DNA from: Butyrivibrio sp.
GTDB lineage: Bacteria; Bacillota; Clostridia; Lachnospirales; Lachnospiraceae
DNA length: 40,229 bases
NCBI GenBank assembly: GCA_016291375.1
Contig: JAEEXE010000027.1
Coordinates: 1-40,229, forward strand
Reading direction: 5' to 3'
Positions within the stretch are counted from its first letter, which is position 1, and each line of letters starts with the position of its first letter. The translations under genes and the position numbers were made by a program. Under the pieces are notes generated by a model. That model saw only the letters and a list, made by a program, of their open reading frames with translations, did no database searches and was not told where the DNA came from. This document shows, in pieces, positions 12,920 through 22,624 of this stretch.

Positions 12920-14530
12920 ATGACAAAGAAAATCTTTTCAATACTTTGTGGCATTGCGTTAAGTGCATTGCTTATTGGTGGCTTTTCTCCTTTTGCGATC
13001 GGTGCAAAGGCGGCAGGCTTAGGACAGGTAAATGTAGGTTCAGCACAGATTGCGGGTGAAAAAGTTATAGTAACCGCATCAGCTCCGGAACTTCCTGACA
13101 GTGACGACGGTAAGTTCTATCTTTTTGCTGAGAAAGTTTATCAGCCCGGCCCTGCAGGATCACCCGTGGCATCTGTGCCTATGGGACCTTCTGTTCAGTT
13201 CTCTTTTGACCTTGGGAACAAAACAACTTCATGCCACTTATACGACAAGTTCCAGGTGGCCGTTCTTCAGGGCGGTGCCTTTGTTCCTGTGTCAGGCGTG
13301 CGCTATATCAGCAATCCCGAGGTACTAGCGGTAGGCTCACCTGCAAGAAAGAACAATGGCAAAAAAGGTCTCATCCTTGACGGTGCCAAGATCGGTAACG
13401 GCAACACAGAGGCTTCACAGCTTGGAGTTCAGCAGGCTGCATACAACATCAATCTTGAGGACGTTATCGGTGGAAACGGGGGCGTTGTTTTCGAGTATAA
13501 CGGAAAGACATACAACTATGATTCCGCATATCTTAGTCAGTACGATCATGCGATAAGAACCAGCACCCAGCAGGGTATGGGTGTTACGATAGTTCTTTTG
13601 AACCCGGCAGTGCCCGGCGAGGAATTCATGATCTCACCTTTCTCAAGAGGCGGAAGCGGTAATTATTACATGATGAACACTTCTGAGGATGCGGGACTTG
13701 AGAATCTCGAGGCTGTTGTTACTTACCTTGCTTACAGATATAACGGTCAGAACGGTTTCGGACAGGTCGACAACTGGGTTGTCGGTAACGAGGTCAACGC
13801 CAAGAATATCTGGAATCACACCAATGTTTCCGATGAGGCGCAGTACGCGCAGCTTTACGCTGATGCGCTTAGAGTTTGCTACACTGCGATCCGCAGTAAG
13901 AACGCCAATGCTTATGTTTGCGCAAGCTTTGACCAGAACTGGACAGCGATCAACAATCCTTCATATTTCTCAGCAAGAAGCATGCTTGAGGTTATGAACG
14001 GTATCATTTGCTCTCAGGGTAACTTTGACTGGGCGCTCGCTGAGCATCCGTATAATTATCCTATGAACTGGACAAGCTTCTGGACACCAAAGAGCGAGAA
14101 GACTGCGGCTATGATCCAGCATACGATCGATACTCCTTATCTTTCTATGGAAAACATCGAGCAGCTTACCGACTTCATGTGCCAGCCCGGAATGAGAAAC
14201 ACTAAGGGCGCGGTAAGGCCGATTCTTTTGACAGAGGTTGGATACTCATCAACGCAGGGCGACGAGGCTCAGGCTGCAGCGATTGTTTACGCTTATCAAA
14301 GAGCGGCTACCAATCGTTACATAAATATGATAGTCTTTAATAGACAGACGGATTATCCCGTTGAGGTTTCGCAGGGATTGTCGGTCGGACTTACAGGCAT
14401 GGATGGCACGAGAAAGCTTGCGTTTGAGTTCTATCAGCAGATGAACGGCGCCAACGCGGGCGCATATGTTCAGCGCTCGGCAGCCATCATGGGAATTCCG
14501 GATTGGAATGCGGCAATGAATGCCAGATGA
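12920..14530 (+). CDS. Secreted DUF5722 TIM-barrel protein, glycoside-hydrolase-like
   Basis: The 536-residue protein has a signal peptide (hydrophobic SILCGIALSALLIGGFSPFA, cleavage near AKA-A at about residue 32), an N-terminal beta-rich domain to about residue 145, then a barrel-like domain. Two candidate catalytic acids are visible in glycoside-hydrolase settings: E291 in VVGNEVNAKN and E439 in LLTEVGYSS, as in clan A acid/base and nucleophile strands. Supporting motifs are VVTYLAYRYNG and WALAEHPYNYP. The fold and length fit DUF5722. Its substrate is unknown. The downstream membrane glycosyltransferase follows after 61 bases, so the pair may build or trim a surface polysaccharide. Confidence 0.75.
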   Translation: MTKKIFSILCGIALSALLIGGFSPFAIGAKAAGLGQVNVGSAQIAGEKVIVTASAPELPDSDDGKFYLFAEKVYQPGPAGSPVASVPMGPSVQFSFDLGNKTTSCHLYDKFQVAVLQGGAFVPVSGVRYISNPEVLAVGSPARKNNGKKGLILDGAKIGNGNTEASQLGVQQAAYNINLEDVIGGNGGVVFEYNGKTYNYDSAYLSQYDHAIRTSTQQGMGVTIVLLNPAVPGEEFMISPFSRGGSGNYYMMNTSEDAGLENLEAVVTYLAYRYNGQNGFGQVDNWVVGNEVNAKNIWNHTNVSDEAQYAQLYADALRVCYTAIRSKNANAYVCASFDQNWTAINNPSYFSARSMLEVMNGIICSQGNFDWALAEHPYNYPMNWTSFWTPKSEKTAAMIQHTIDTPYLSMENIEQLTDFMCQPGMRNTKGAVRPILLTEVGYSSTQGDEAQAAAIVYAYQRAATNRYINMIVFNRQTDYPVEVSQGLSVGLTGMDGTRKLAFEFYQQMNGANAGAYVQRSAAIMGIPDWNAAMNAR

Positions 14531-14591
14531 TAGCGGAGGCCATCGTTTTATCGGCTTGACCCGGTTTGAATGATGAGCGTTGGGGAAATCT

Positions 14592-16355
14592 ATGAGAATA
14601 ATTGATATATACAATTGTATAGCCACGGCTGCCTGCGTCCTTATGGGCGCGGCAGCTTTTGTAGTGTCCGGAAAAGAGCATAAAAGAGCGGTAGGAAGCA
14701 CCGACCTGACTAGCGACAATAAGGCAAAGACATCTCAGGGGCCGGCCAGAGCGCTTTCGAAGCAAGCCACATACATTATTCTTGGAGTTATTCTGGTGAT
14801 CGCAGCGTTTCTTAGACTGTGGAAGCTTGGAAGCATCCCTCTTGGCCTTGCGCCGGATGAGGCCTCAATCGGCTATGATGCCTATGCGATAGCAAAGTTT
14901 GGCGTTGACAGAAACGGATATGCCTACCCTGTATATCCCATAACCTGGGGCCCCGGCGGAGGAAGCCCGCTTCTTATTTATCTGAACGTGCTTACAATTA
15001 AGCTCTTTGGAACAGGTATCGTCAAACTTCGCATGATTCCTGCATTCTGCGGCATCCTTACGGTTGTTCTTTTTTTCTTTATATTAAAAGAGCTTACGAA
15101 AAAAAATACTTATTCAAATGAGATCAGCCTTTTTGGAACTGCGTTTCTTGCAGTGTGCCCATGGCATGTGATCCTGTCCAGGTGGAGCCTTGACAGCAAT
15201 ATTATGCCCTTTACACTTGGGCTTGCGATCTATCTTTTTATGCTGGGAATCAAAAGAAACAGCACTTTGTTCTACTGCCTGAGCGCCGGCATGTATTCAA
15301 TATGCATGTACAGCTACGGCTCGGCGACTATAGTAGTTCCGCTGCACCTTCTTCTTATCTGCATTATATGCATTAGGAAAAAGACCCTTAGCATAAAGCA
15401 GCTGATCGCAGCAGGCGTTACGTTCATGGTTATCTTTGCACCGCTCTTTGTGTTCTATGCGGTCAATTACCTGGGACTACCTGAGATCATTACTGAGCAC
15501 TTTTGTGTAAACAAATTTACAGCTTCAAGGACGGGAGAAGTGTTCCTTACACCGGGACCGGGCTTTTTTGGCCAGCTGTTGGAAAATGCCAAGACTCTTC
15601 TTATTGCACTTACTATCGGTGATAAAAATGAGATGCTTTGCCATTTCTATCCCGGATATTGGATGCTGTATGTGTTCACGTTTCCTATCGTGTTTATCGG
15701 AATTGCTATAGGGATAAAAGAGCTGTTTACGCGGGATGAGACTGAATCAAATATCACATACTCCATAAATGCCCTCTGGTCGACAGTTCTTATTGCCTGC
15801 TTTATCATGGCGATTGCGATCAAAGCTGACGCCAGCAGAATGGTAATGATGTATCTTCCGCTTATCTTTTATTTTGTAAAGGGAGCGGAGTATATATACA
15901 AGAACGTACGCAAGTGCTTTTATGCCCTGTGCGTAGTTGTGCTTCTTGCCGCAATATCTTTTTCCAAGGATTACTTTACTGATTTTAGTAATAAAGCGGC
16001 GGACGTATTTATGCCCACCTACGGAGATGCGATGGTAAGAGCCTATGAGATCGCGGGAGATGACAGAACCGTTTACTCAACTTACGACGGCCTCTCTTCA
16101 CCTTTTATGCTGGCTCTTTATTATACGGAGTATTCACCCGTGGACTTCCACAACACCGTTGTTTACAAGGACCCCGAGGATGAGTTCAGAGTAGCAGCAA
16201 GCTATGGTAATTTCGTATTTGGACTTCCTGAGGATGTGCTCACAGATGATGTTGCTGTTTATGTCCTCAGCAGCTCAGAAAAAGAGGCACTTGGAGAACT
16301 TCCAAGCGCCTATAAAGCCGAGCAGGTCGGCGGTTATGTAATTATTTATAAATAG
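14592..16355 (+). CDS. Membrane glycosyltransferase of the ArnT/PMT (GT39/GT83-like) class
   Basis: The 587-residue protein has one N-terminal span, a short charged segment, and about a dozen further spans. The first luminal loop holds GLAPDEASIGYDAYAIAKFG, with the Asp/Glu that serves as catalytic acid in lipid-sugar dependent GT-C enzymes (PDE/xDxA). The C-terminal 100 residues form a soluble domain. It would transfer a sugar from a polyprenyl-phosphate donor to a surface acceptor. The start at 14592 follows GGGGA; a TTG at 14580 is an alternative. It is probably cotranscribed with the DUF5722 gene and ends at a hairpin shared with the convergent ABC-F gene. Confidence 0.8.
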   Translation: MRIIDIYNCIATAACVLMGAAAFVVSGKEHKRAVGSTDLTSDNKAKTSQGPARALSKQATYIILGVILVIAAFLRLWKLGSIPLGLAPDEASIGYDAYAIAKFGVDRNGYAYPVYPITWGPGGGSPLLIYLNVLTIKLFGTGIVKLRMIPAFCGILTVVLFFFILKELTKKNTYSNEISLFGTAFLAVCPWHVILSRWSLDSNIMPFTLGLAIYLFMLGIKRNSTLFYCLSAGMYSICMYSYGSATIVVPLHLLLICIICIRKKTLSIKQLIAAGVTFMVIFAPLFVFYAVNYLGLPEIITEHFCVNKFTASRTGEVFLTPGPGFFGQLLENAKTLLIALTIGDKNEMLCHFYPGYWMLYVFTFPIVFIGIAIGIKELFTRDETESNITYSINALWSTVLIACFIMAIAIKADASRMVMMYLPLIFYFVKGAEYIYKNVRKCFYALCVVVLLAAISFSKDYFTDFSNKAADVFMPTYGDAMVRAYEIAGDDRTVYSTYDGLSSPFMLALYYTEYSPVDFHNTVVYKDPEDEFRVAASYGNFVFGLPEDVLTDDVAVYVLSSSEKEALGELPSAYKAEQVGGYVIIYK

Positions 16356-16362
16356 ATGTAAG

Positions 16363-16389
16363 AATCTCTAAGTGCTTTGATCAGAGATT
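16363..16389. terminator. Possible bidirectional terminator hairpin
   Basis: aatctct (16363-16369) pairs with agagatt (16383-16389) around a 13-base loop between two convergent genes. The plus side continues as ttcactac, so the T-run is weak. Confidence 0.45.
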
Positions 16390-18384
16390 TTCACTACTAA
16401 GCTCTTCCCACTCATCATAGAGTGCGGAGAGCTTTTCTTGTATCTCATTTTGCTCATCGGTGAGTTTACGGAGCTTACCAAGGTCTGTTCCGATGGAAGG
16501 ATCGGAGAGAGCTTCTGTGATCTCGCCATCTCTTTCTTCGAGCTTAGCGATTGTCTCTTCGCATTTCTTAAGGGCTGCCTCCAGCTTCTTTCTCCTTGCC
16601 TTGTCCTCTTTTTGCGCTTTGTAATCATCGCTTCCCGAGCTTCCGGAAGATGCTGATAAAGCATTGCCGGGCGCAGCAGCACCAAAAGCACCGGCTGCGC
16701 CATTAGCAGAAGATGATGCAGCACTGCTTCCTATAGAGCTTGAACCTGTATCCGTAGTTCCGAAGATATTGTTCATCTTCTGATCAACGTGCTCCATGTA
16801 ATAGTCGTAATTACCGATGTACTCAACCATGCTCTTGCGAGTAAGGTCAAGGATCCTGGTGGCTGTCTTGTTTATGAAATATCTGTCGTGGCTTACGTAG
16901 AGAACTGTCCCCTCGTAGCCTGAAATCGCTGATTCAAGGATTTCCTTACTTGTAATATCCAAGTGGTTTGTGGGCTCGTCCAGGATGAGGAAATTGGCAT
17001 CGGAGAGCATGAGCTTAGCAAGGCTAACGCGTCCCTTCTCACCGCCGGAGAGATCACCGATCCTTTTAAATACGTCATCCCCTGTAAAAAGAAATGCCGC
17101 GAGAGTGTTCCTGATCTCTGTGTTATTAAGTGTAGGATATGCATCCTGAAGCTCGTCAAACAAAGTCTTGTTGTCGTTTAGAACGTGGTGCTCCTGATCG
17201 TAGTAACCAATCTCGACCTTGGTGCCAAGAGTGATTTTACCGGAATCTATGCTCTCAAGACCGTTTATCATCTTAAGGAGAGTCGTCTTACCGGTTCCGT
17301 TGTCACCGATGATCGCTACGTGCTCGCCTTTTTTGATCTCGAAGTTAATACCGGAAAAGAGCTCCTGACTTCCGAAAGATTTAGAAAGGTTCACAGCTTC
17401 AAGTACGTCTTTTCCGCTCTCGCAGGAGGGTTTTAACGTGATCTTCATGCTATCGTCGATGGTTATTGGCTTATCAAGACGAACGGTTTTTTCAAGCATC
17501 TTCTCACGGCTTTCGGCGCGCTTTATAGATTTTTCGCGGTTAAAAGACTTTAATTTTGCAATGACTTCTTCCTGGTGCTTGATCTCTTGTTGCTGCTTCA
17601 TATATGCGCTCCACTGCGCAAGTCTTTTCTGTTCTTTTTTGACGGAATAATCACTGTAATTGCCTACAAAGCTTGAAACCAAAGTGTTCTCGACTTCAAT
17701 GACTTTGCCTACGATCTTATCAAGGAAATATCTGTCGTGGGAGACGATAAGTACGGCTCCCTTATAATTCAAAAGATAATTCTCAAGCCATCTTATAGAA
17801 GACATATCCAGATGGTTTGTGGGCTCGTCAAGGATTATAAGATCCGGGTTTTCCAAAAGAAGCTTACCAAGTGCCACTCTTGTCTTTTGACCACCCGAAA
17901 GGGTAGAGATCTTCTTATCAAGCTCATCCTCCGAGAAGCCAAGCCCCTTGGCAACACCGGTAACTTCGCTCTGCCAAGCATAACCAGACATTCTCTGAAA
18001 CTGTTCATTCATGAAGGTGTATCTGTCCATGAGGCGTGAGAGTTCATCGCCGGTGACGTGCTTCATTTCTTCCTCGGCGGCTCTGATGTTTTCCTCAAGC
18101 TCTATGACATGTCTTTTGACCTCTACAAGCTCCTGATAGATGGTGTTTTCTGTCTGAACGTTCTGATTTTGGGCAAGATACCCCCAGGTTACGTCCTTTG
18201 AAAATGTCACATCGCCGCTGTCAGCTGAGAGCTGACCTATTATTATCTTAAGAAGGGTGGTCTTTCCGGCGCCGTTGATGCCGACAATTGCCGCCTTCTC
18301 GTTATTTTCTATATGAAAAGAAGCATCTTTTAAGATGTCTTTTCCGTCAAAGGATTTATTTATGTTGTGTACCGATAAAATCAT
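16381..18384 (-). CDS. ABC-F family ATP-binding protein
   Basis: The soluble 667-residue protein has two ATP-binding cassettes and no membrane segments. Walker A motifs are GINGAGKTTLL (about 35-45) and GDNGTGKTTLL (about 357-367). Signatures are LSGGQKTRV and LSGGEKGRV, each followed by DEPTNHLDM/I. Between the cassettes is the Lys/Arg-rich ABC-F linker. ABC-F proteins act on the ribosome E site in translation control or antibiotic protection. The C-terminal region carries a Ser/Ala/Gly-rich stretch of about 50 residues before the final coiled-coil. The start MILSVHN at 18384 has GGAG 8 bases upstream; the open frame to 18420 is not used. No resistance partner is nearby, so a housekeeping role is likely. 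Confidence 0.92.
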   Translation of the reverse strand: MILSVHNINKSFDGKDILKDASFHIENNEKAAIVGINGAGKTTLLKIIIGQLSADSGDVTFSKDVTWGYLAQNQNVQTENTIYQELVEVKRHVIELEENIRAAEEEMKHVTGDELSRLMDRYTFMNEQFQRMSGYAWQSEVTGVAKGLGFSEDELDKKISTLSGGQKTRVALGKLLLENPDLIILDEPTNHLDMSSIRWLENYLLNYKGAVLIVSHDRYFLDKIVGKVIEVENTLVSSFVGNYSDYSVKKEQKRLAQWSAYMKQQQEIKHQEEVIAKLKSFNREKSIKRAESREKMLEKTVRLDKPITIDDSMKITLKPSCESGKDVLEAVNLSKSFGSQELFSGINFEIKKGEHVAIIGDNGTGKTTLLKMINGLESIDSGKITLGTKVEIGYYDQEHHVLNDNKTLFDELQDAYPTLNNTEIRNTLAAFLFTGDDVFKRIGDLSGGEKGRVSLAKLMLSDANFLILDEPTNHLDITSKEILESAISGYEGTVLYVSHDRYFINKTATRILDLTRKSMVEYIGNYDYYMEHVDQKMNNIFGTTDTGSSSIGSSAASSSANGAAGAFGAAAPGNALSASSGSSGSDDYKAQKEDKARRKKLEAALKKCEETIAKLEERDGEITEALSDPSIGTDLGKLRKLTDEQNEIQEKLSALYDEWEELSSENL

Positions 18385-18466
18385 GATCAATCTCCAAAAA
18401 TACATATTGCAACAACACATTTTAGCATGAGAGTGAAAATATGTAAAAGTGTGTCCAAAAAATGAA

Positions 18467-18495
18467 TTGACCTGTACAAATAGAGTATTTATAAT
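18467..18495 (+). promoter_or_regulatory. Promoter of the second CPBP gene
   Basis: TTGACC at 18467-18472, spacer 17, TATAAT at 18490-18495. The TTG start codon lies about 35 bases past the predicted +1. Confidence 0.8.
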
Positions 18496-18535
18496 TATTT
18501 ACGTATGATTTGATGTTATTGTCGAGGTACTAATC

Positions 18536-19168
18536 TTGAAACGTTTATATATACCATTAATTTGGGAATTGGCTTTGGTAATCGCTACCATTGTAATGCC
18601 TAAGCAGGCTTTTAATCTGTTTTTTATTTTTTATCTTGGCCTGCTTTTGTATTTTTACTTTTTTTATAAGCAGTTCTCATTTAGAAAATTACACAGTCAG
18701 TTCTGCAAGTTTAAGGATTTTTGGCTACCTGTTGCGCTTACCTTTGCCGGTTTGTTTGCCGCAGGTAAGCTCAGAGAATATATTTCGTATAACTTTTCCT
18801 TTATTTACGATGAGCATGCGGTCAGCATCATTGTGGATAACAATCTGCTACCTACTTTTTTTTATGCTCTAATGATGATAGTAATGAAGCCTGTGGCTGA
18901 GGAGCTTTTCTTCAGAAGGGCCCTTATCTCTTTTGACAACAAGAAAAAAACTGCGATCTATACGGTGATAAGTCTTTTGCTTTGCGCACTGGTCAGAGCA
19001 CATGGGCTTCTGGGGATAGCAGAGTATGTGCTTATTGCTCTGCCCGTTACGATTGCATATCTTTTGACCAAGAACGTATATGTCACGGTTATGGCACACG
19101 TTCTCTTTGAGTTATATGACAACGCTTATGAGGTGGTTTACACAGTCGGCAGGATCCTGCTCAGGTGA
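18536..19168 (+). CDS. CPBP family intramembrane metalloprotease (second copy)
   Basis: The 210-residue membrane protein carries EELFFRRALI (E122, E123, R127), H156 in VRAHGLLG and H188 in AHVLFELYDN, the expected CPBP active-site positions. It has six or more spans. The TTG start at 18536 is supported by GAGGT 8 bases before it and a good promoter. Compared with the protein at 9674-10459 it is shorter and only the motif regions are alike. The purine permease starts 49 bases later without a terminator between, so they may be cotranscribed. Confidence 0.85.
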   Translation: MKRLYIPLIWELALVIATIVMPKQAFNLFFIFYLGLLLYFYFFYKQFSFRKLHSQFCKFKDFWLPVALTFAGLFAAGKLREYISYNFSFIYDEHAVSIIVDNNLLPTFFYALMMIVMKPVAEELFFRRALISFDNKKKTAIYTVISLLLCALVRAHGLLGIAEYVLIALPVTIAYLLTKNVYVTVMAHVLFELYDNAYEVVYTVGRILLR

Positions 19169-19217
19169 CGCGGCTTTTGTAAAATAATAGTCATATCAAG
19201 CAAAGGAGAGGAAAAGT

Positions 19218-20576
19218 ATGTTGGAGAAGTTATTCAAGCTAAAAGAACATGACACCACGGTCAAGAGAGAGATTCTTGCCGGTGCCACAACATTCCTTAC
19301 AATGGCGTATATTCTTGCCGTTAACCCTAACATCCTGGGTACTGTAATGAATGCAAACGGTGTATTTGTCGCTACGGCGCTTGCATCAGCAATTGCTACA
19401 TTTATCATGGCATTTCTTGCTAATTATCCCATTGGATTGTCTGCCGGACTCGGACTTAATGCATATTTTGCATATACCGTATGTCTCGGAGAACTTGCAA
19501 ATGAGGCAGAGCCTTTCAGAATCGCTCTTACAGCGGTATTTGTAGAAGGTATTATCTTTATTGTCCTTTCATTCTTCAAGTTCCGTGAGCAGATCATCAA
19601 CAGCATTCCCCAGAACCTTAAGTTCGGTATCTCAGCTGGTATCGGTCTTTTCATCGCTTTCATCGGAATGCAGAATGCACGTATTATCGTTGCAAACGAT
19701 GCTACAGTAGTTGGCCTTGGAAGCTTCAGTGATCTTGATATGGTGCTTGCACTTGTTGGTCTTATCATCATCGCAGCACTTGTTCACTATAATGTAAAGG
19801 GTGGTGTTCTTTTCGGAATCATCATCACATGGATAATCGGAATCATCCTTCAGGTTGCAGGCGTTTACGTACCTGCTGAGGGAACAAGCCTTATTCCCAG
19901 CTTCTCACAGGGACTTCAGCTTGGCGCTATTTCAGAGACAGCATTCAAGCTCAACTTTGGTTGGGCAGCAAGCCACATCATTCAGTTCCTTGCAATTACA
20001 TTCAGCTTCCTGTATGTAGATCTTTTTGATACTGTAGGAACAGTAGTAGGTGTTGCTGACAAGGCAGGCCTTCTTGATAAGGACGGCAATCTTCCCAGAG
20101 TTGGTCAGGTATTCCTTGCTGACGCTGTAGGAACAACATCAGGTGCTCTTCTTGGTACTTCAACAGTAACAAGCTTTGTAGAGTCAAGCGCAGGTGTTGC
20201 AGCAGGTGGTAGAACAGGTCTTACAGCTCTTACAACAGGTGTTCTTTTCCTTGTATCACTTGTACTTAGCCCTCTGTTCCTTGCTATTCCTTCATTTGCA
20301 ACAGCTCCCGCACTTATCTATGTTGGTATGCTCATGCTCATGAGTATCACAAAGGTTAAGTTCGACGGTGATATCGCAGATTCTGTAGGTGCATACCTTG
20401 CAGTAGTTATGATGCCTCTTGCATACTCAATCGCTACAGGTATCATGTTTGCGGTTCTTGCTTGGGTTATCCTCAAGGTTGTTTCCAAAAAGGCTAAGGA
20501 GATCAGCCCTATCATGTGGGTTGTATTTGCTTTGTTTGTACTGAGAGTCATAGCTCTTATAACTAATTTCCAGTAA
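19218..20576 (+). CDS. NCS2 family purine permease (AzgA/PbuG-like)
   Basis: The 452-residue protein opens with KREILAGATTFLTMAYILAV followed by NPNIL, the hallmark of the AzgA/PbuG branch of NCS2 transporters, which import hypoxanthine, guanine or adenine with protons. About 12-14 spans are seen. TSGALLGTSTVTSFVESSAG in the second half is the family substrate-site region, preceded by LFDTVGTVVGVADKAG. AAAGGAGAGG lies before the ATG. No purine riboswitch was found in the 49-base gap. A strong terminator follows. Confidence 0.93.
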   Translation: MLEKLFKLKEHDTTVKREILAGATTFLTMAYILAVNPNILGTVMNANGVFVATALASAIATFIMAFLANYPIGLSAGLGLNAYFAYTVCLGELANEAEPFRIALTAVFVEGIIFIVLSFFKFREQIINSIPQNLKFGISAGIGLFIAFIGMQNARIIVANDATVVGLGSFSDLDMVLALVGLIIIAALVHYNVKGGVLFGIIITWIIGIILQVAGVYVPAEGTSLIPSFSQGLQLGAISETAFKLNFGWAASHIIQFLAITFSFLYVDLFDTVGTVVGVADKAGLLDKDGNLPRVGQVFLADAVGTTSGALLGTSTVTSFVESSAGVAAGGRTGLTALTTGVLFLVSLVLSPLFLAIPSFATAPALIYVGMLMLMSITKVKFDGDIADSVGAYLAVVMMPLAYSIATGIMFAVLAWVILKVVSKKAKEISPIMWVVFALFVLRVIALITNFQ

Positions 20577-20599
20577 TTTGTATCATATAGAATGATTAT

Positions 20600-20637
20600 T
20601 GTCGGCGTGTGTTTTTTAGCGCACGCCGACATTTTAA
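20600..20637 (+). terminator. Rho-independent terminator of the permease gene
   Basis: A 12-bp stem (20600-20611 with 20620-20631, one wobble pair) followed by TTTTAAT. Confidence 0.85.
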
Positions 20638-20712
20638 TATGATAATGCGGATTCCGATTATTTGCAGAATAGCAAAAAATGACGTTGGTCATGGAGCAAT
20701 CCGCATATCACA
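20637..20712. repeat. Dispersed palindromic element, copy 1
   Basis: The outer arms tgataatgcggatt and aatccgcatatca pair, with perfect ATGCGGATT/AATCCGCAT. An inner hairpin atgac-gttg-gtcat is present. Related copies are at 29150-29300 and a left half at 29318-29357. The element sits directly upstream of the hflK ribosome binding site and may be part of its leader. Confidence 0.65.
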
Positions 20713-20746
20713 TCAAATCATTAACCATATAAAAGGGAGGATTATT

Positions 20747-21664
20747 ATGAAAAAGCAATCGCTTAAGATAAATCCCAAAACAATACTGGTGACGTTCATA
20801 GCATTGTTCGTTCTTTTGGTATTCAGTCAGGGATTTTATCAGGTAAAAGAGCAGGAGCAGGCGATTTTGACTATGTTTGGAAAAGTAGTCAGAGTTGATA
20901 CCGCAGGACTCTATTTCAAGATTCCTTTCGTGCAGAGTGCGCATCTTATTGATATGACAACTCACGGCATCGGAATCGGCTACACAATTAAGGATGGACA
21001 GAACATAACCGTTGATGACGAAGGTGTGATGATCACATCAGATTTTAACTTCGTTGATATCGATTTTTATCTTGAATATAAAGTAAGTGACCCTGTTGCT
21101 GCTTACTATAACAGCGAAGAGCCTGAACTTATTATGAAGAATATGGCTCTTGCATGTATCAGAAATACTGTAGTTAATTACCCTGTTGATGATGTTATCA
21201 CAACAGCCAAGGGACAGATACAGGCAGAGGTTAAGGAAAAACTTCAGAATGAACTTACGGACAAAAAGATCGGACTTATGGTAGTCAATCTTTCTGTTCA
21301 GGACGCTGAACCTCCAACAGAGGAAATCGTTCAGGCGTTTAAGTCTGTAGAAACTGCTAAGCAGGGAAAAGAGACTGCTATAAATAATGCCAAGAAGTAT
21401 CAGAGCGAAGAGCTTCCTAAGGCAGAGGCTACAGCAGATAAGATCATTCAGGATGCAGAGGCCAAGAAGCAGAGCAGGATTGCAGAGGCTGAAGGTCAGG
21501 TTGCAAGATTTAACGAGATGTATGAGCAGTACAAGTTACAGCCTTATATCACCAAGAAGAGACTTTTCTACGAGACAATGGAGGATGTTCTTCCCGAACT
21601 CAAGGTAATCATTACGGACGGACAGACTCAGCAGATGCTTCCGTTAGAGAGTTTCAGTGAATGA
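20747..21664 (+). CDS. hflK: HflK-like SPFH membrane protein
   Basis: The 305-residue protein has one N-terminal span (ILVTFIALFVLLVFSQGFYQ) then an SPFH/band-7 domain with VKEQEQAILTMFGKVVRVDT and a coiled-coil ending with YETMEDVLPELKVIITDG. HflK with HflC forms a cage around FtsH and modulates its proteolysis. The start at 20747 has AAGGGAGG 6 bases before it; the longer frame from 20609 runs through the repeat element and is rejected. hflC starts 10 bases after the stop. No ftsH is in the window. Confidence 0.88.
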   Translation: MKKQSLKINPKTILVTFIALFVLLVFSQGFYQVKEQEQAILTMFGKVVRVDTAGLYFKIPFVQSAHLIDMTTHGIGIGYTIKDGQNITVDDEGVMITSDFNFVDIDFYLEYKVSDPVAAYYNSEEPELIMKNMALACIRNTVVNYPVDDVITTAKGQIQAEVKEKLQNELTDKKIGLMVVNLSVQDAEPPTEEIVQAFKSVETAKQGKETAINNAKKYQSEELPKAEATADKIIQDAEAKKQSRIAEAEGQVARFNEMYEQYKLQPYITKKRLFYETMEDVLPELKVIITDGQTQQMLPLESFSE

Positions 21665-21674
21665 GGAGGGTGAC

Positions 21675-22559
21675 ATGGAGAAGAAGAAAAGTTTTTTATC
21701 TGTATTTGTGATCATTATATTGATCGCAGCTCTTTTCCTTTTTGGAGCTGCAACATATATCGTTCATCAAAATGAGTACGTTACTGTAAGAAGATTTGGT
21801 AAGATCATTGCAATAGCTGATGATCCGGGACTTCACGTCAGAACACCTTTTATCGATGACGTACAGACAATAAGTGCAAAAGCGGTTCTGTATGATATTC
21901 CCGCTTCTGATGTTATCACTAAGGACAAAAAATCCATGATAACAGATACATACGTAATCTGGAGAGTTACCGATCCTCTTAAATATGTTCAGACTCTTAA
22001 TGCACTTACAGCAAGAGCAGAAGAGAGAATCGAAGCTTCCGTTTACAATGCAACCAAGAATGCGATTTCATCTATGACACAGGATGAAGTTATCGAGGCT
22101 AGAGGTGAGCACCTTACAAATCTTATCTCAGAAGAAGCCAACAATGATATGACAGGCTATGGAATCACAATTGTCCAGGCTCAGATCAAAGCGCTTGATC
22201 TTCCGGATGACAACAAGAACGCCGTATATGAGCGTATGATCTCAGAGAGAAACAATATCGCTGCTTCATATACAGCGCAGGGTGATGCCGAGGCTCAGAA
22301 GATTCACAACGAGACAGATAAGCAGGTTGCAATTGTCAAAGCTCAGGCTGAGAAAGATGCAGCAAAGCTTGTTGCAGAAGGTGAATCAGAGTACATGGCT
22401 ACTCTTTCAAAGGCCTATGATACAGAGGAGAAATCGGATTTCTACAGCTATATCAGAGGACTCGATGCTCTTAAGGCATCTCTTAAGGGAGATAAGACCA
22501 TCGTTCTTGACAAGAATTCAGAGCTTGCCAAGATACTGTATGGCAACTTTAACAACTGA
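21675..22559 (+). CDS. hflC: HflC-like SPFH membrane protein
   Basis: The 294-residue protein has an N-terminal span (VFVIIILIAALFLFGAATYI) and an SPFH domain (VTVRRFGKIIAIADDPGLHV, then FIDDVQTIS). It continues with the Ala/Glu/Lys coiled-coil and the C-terminal FYSYIRGLDALKASLKGD, typical of HflC. It is the partner of HflK in FtsH regulation. The start at 21675 follows GAGGAGGG; the GTG at 21657 overlapping hflK is less likely. A terminator lies about 65 bases after the stop. Confidence 0.9.
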   Translation: MEKKKSFLSVFVIIILIAALFLFGAATYIVHQNEYVTVRRFGKIIAIADDPGLHVRTPFIDDVQTISAKAVLYDIPASDVITKDKKSMITDTYVIWRVTDPLKYVQTLNALTARAEERIEASVYNATKNAISSMTQDEVIEARGEHLTNLISEEANNDMTGYGITIVQAQIKALDLPDDNKNAVYERMISERNNIAASYTAQGDAEAQKIHNETDKQVAIVKAQAEKDAAKLVAEGESEYMATLSKAYDTEEKSDFYSYIRGLDALKASLKGDKTIVLDKNSELAKILYGNFNN

Positions 22560-22624
22560 TGATCAATATCGATCAATATCACCGGTAAAGGTGGTGGATC
22601 GGATCAGAGCATATATGTTTACCG

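Noticed and set aside
19169..19217. Purine riboswitch before the NCS2 permease
   Set aside because: The gap is only 49 bases and lacks the conserved riboswitch core.
20609..20746. N-terminal extension of HflK
   Set aside because: Passes through a terminator and the palindromic element; 20747 has the binding site and family start.
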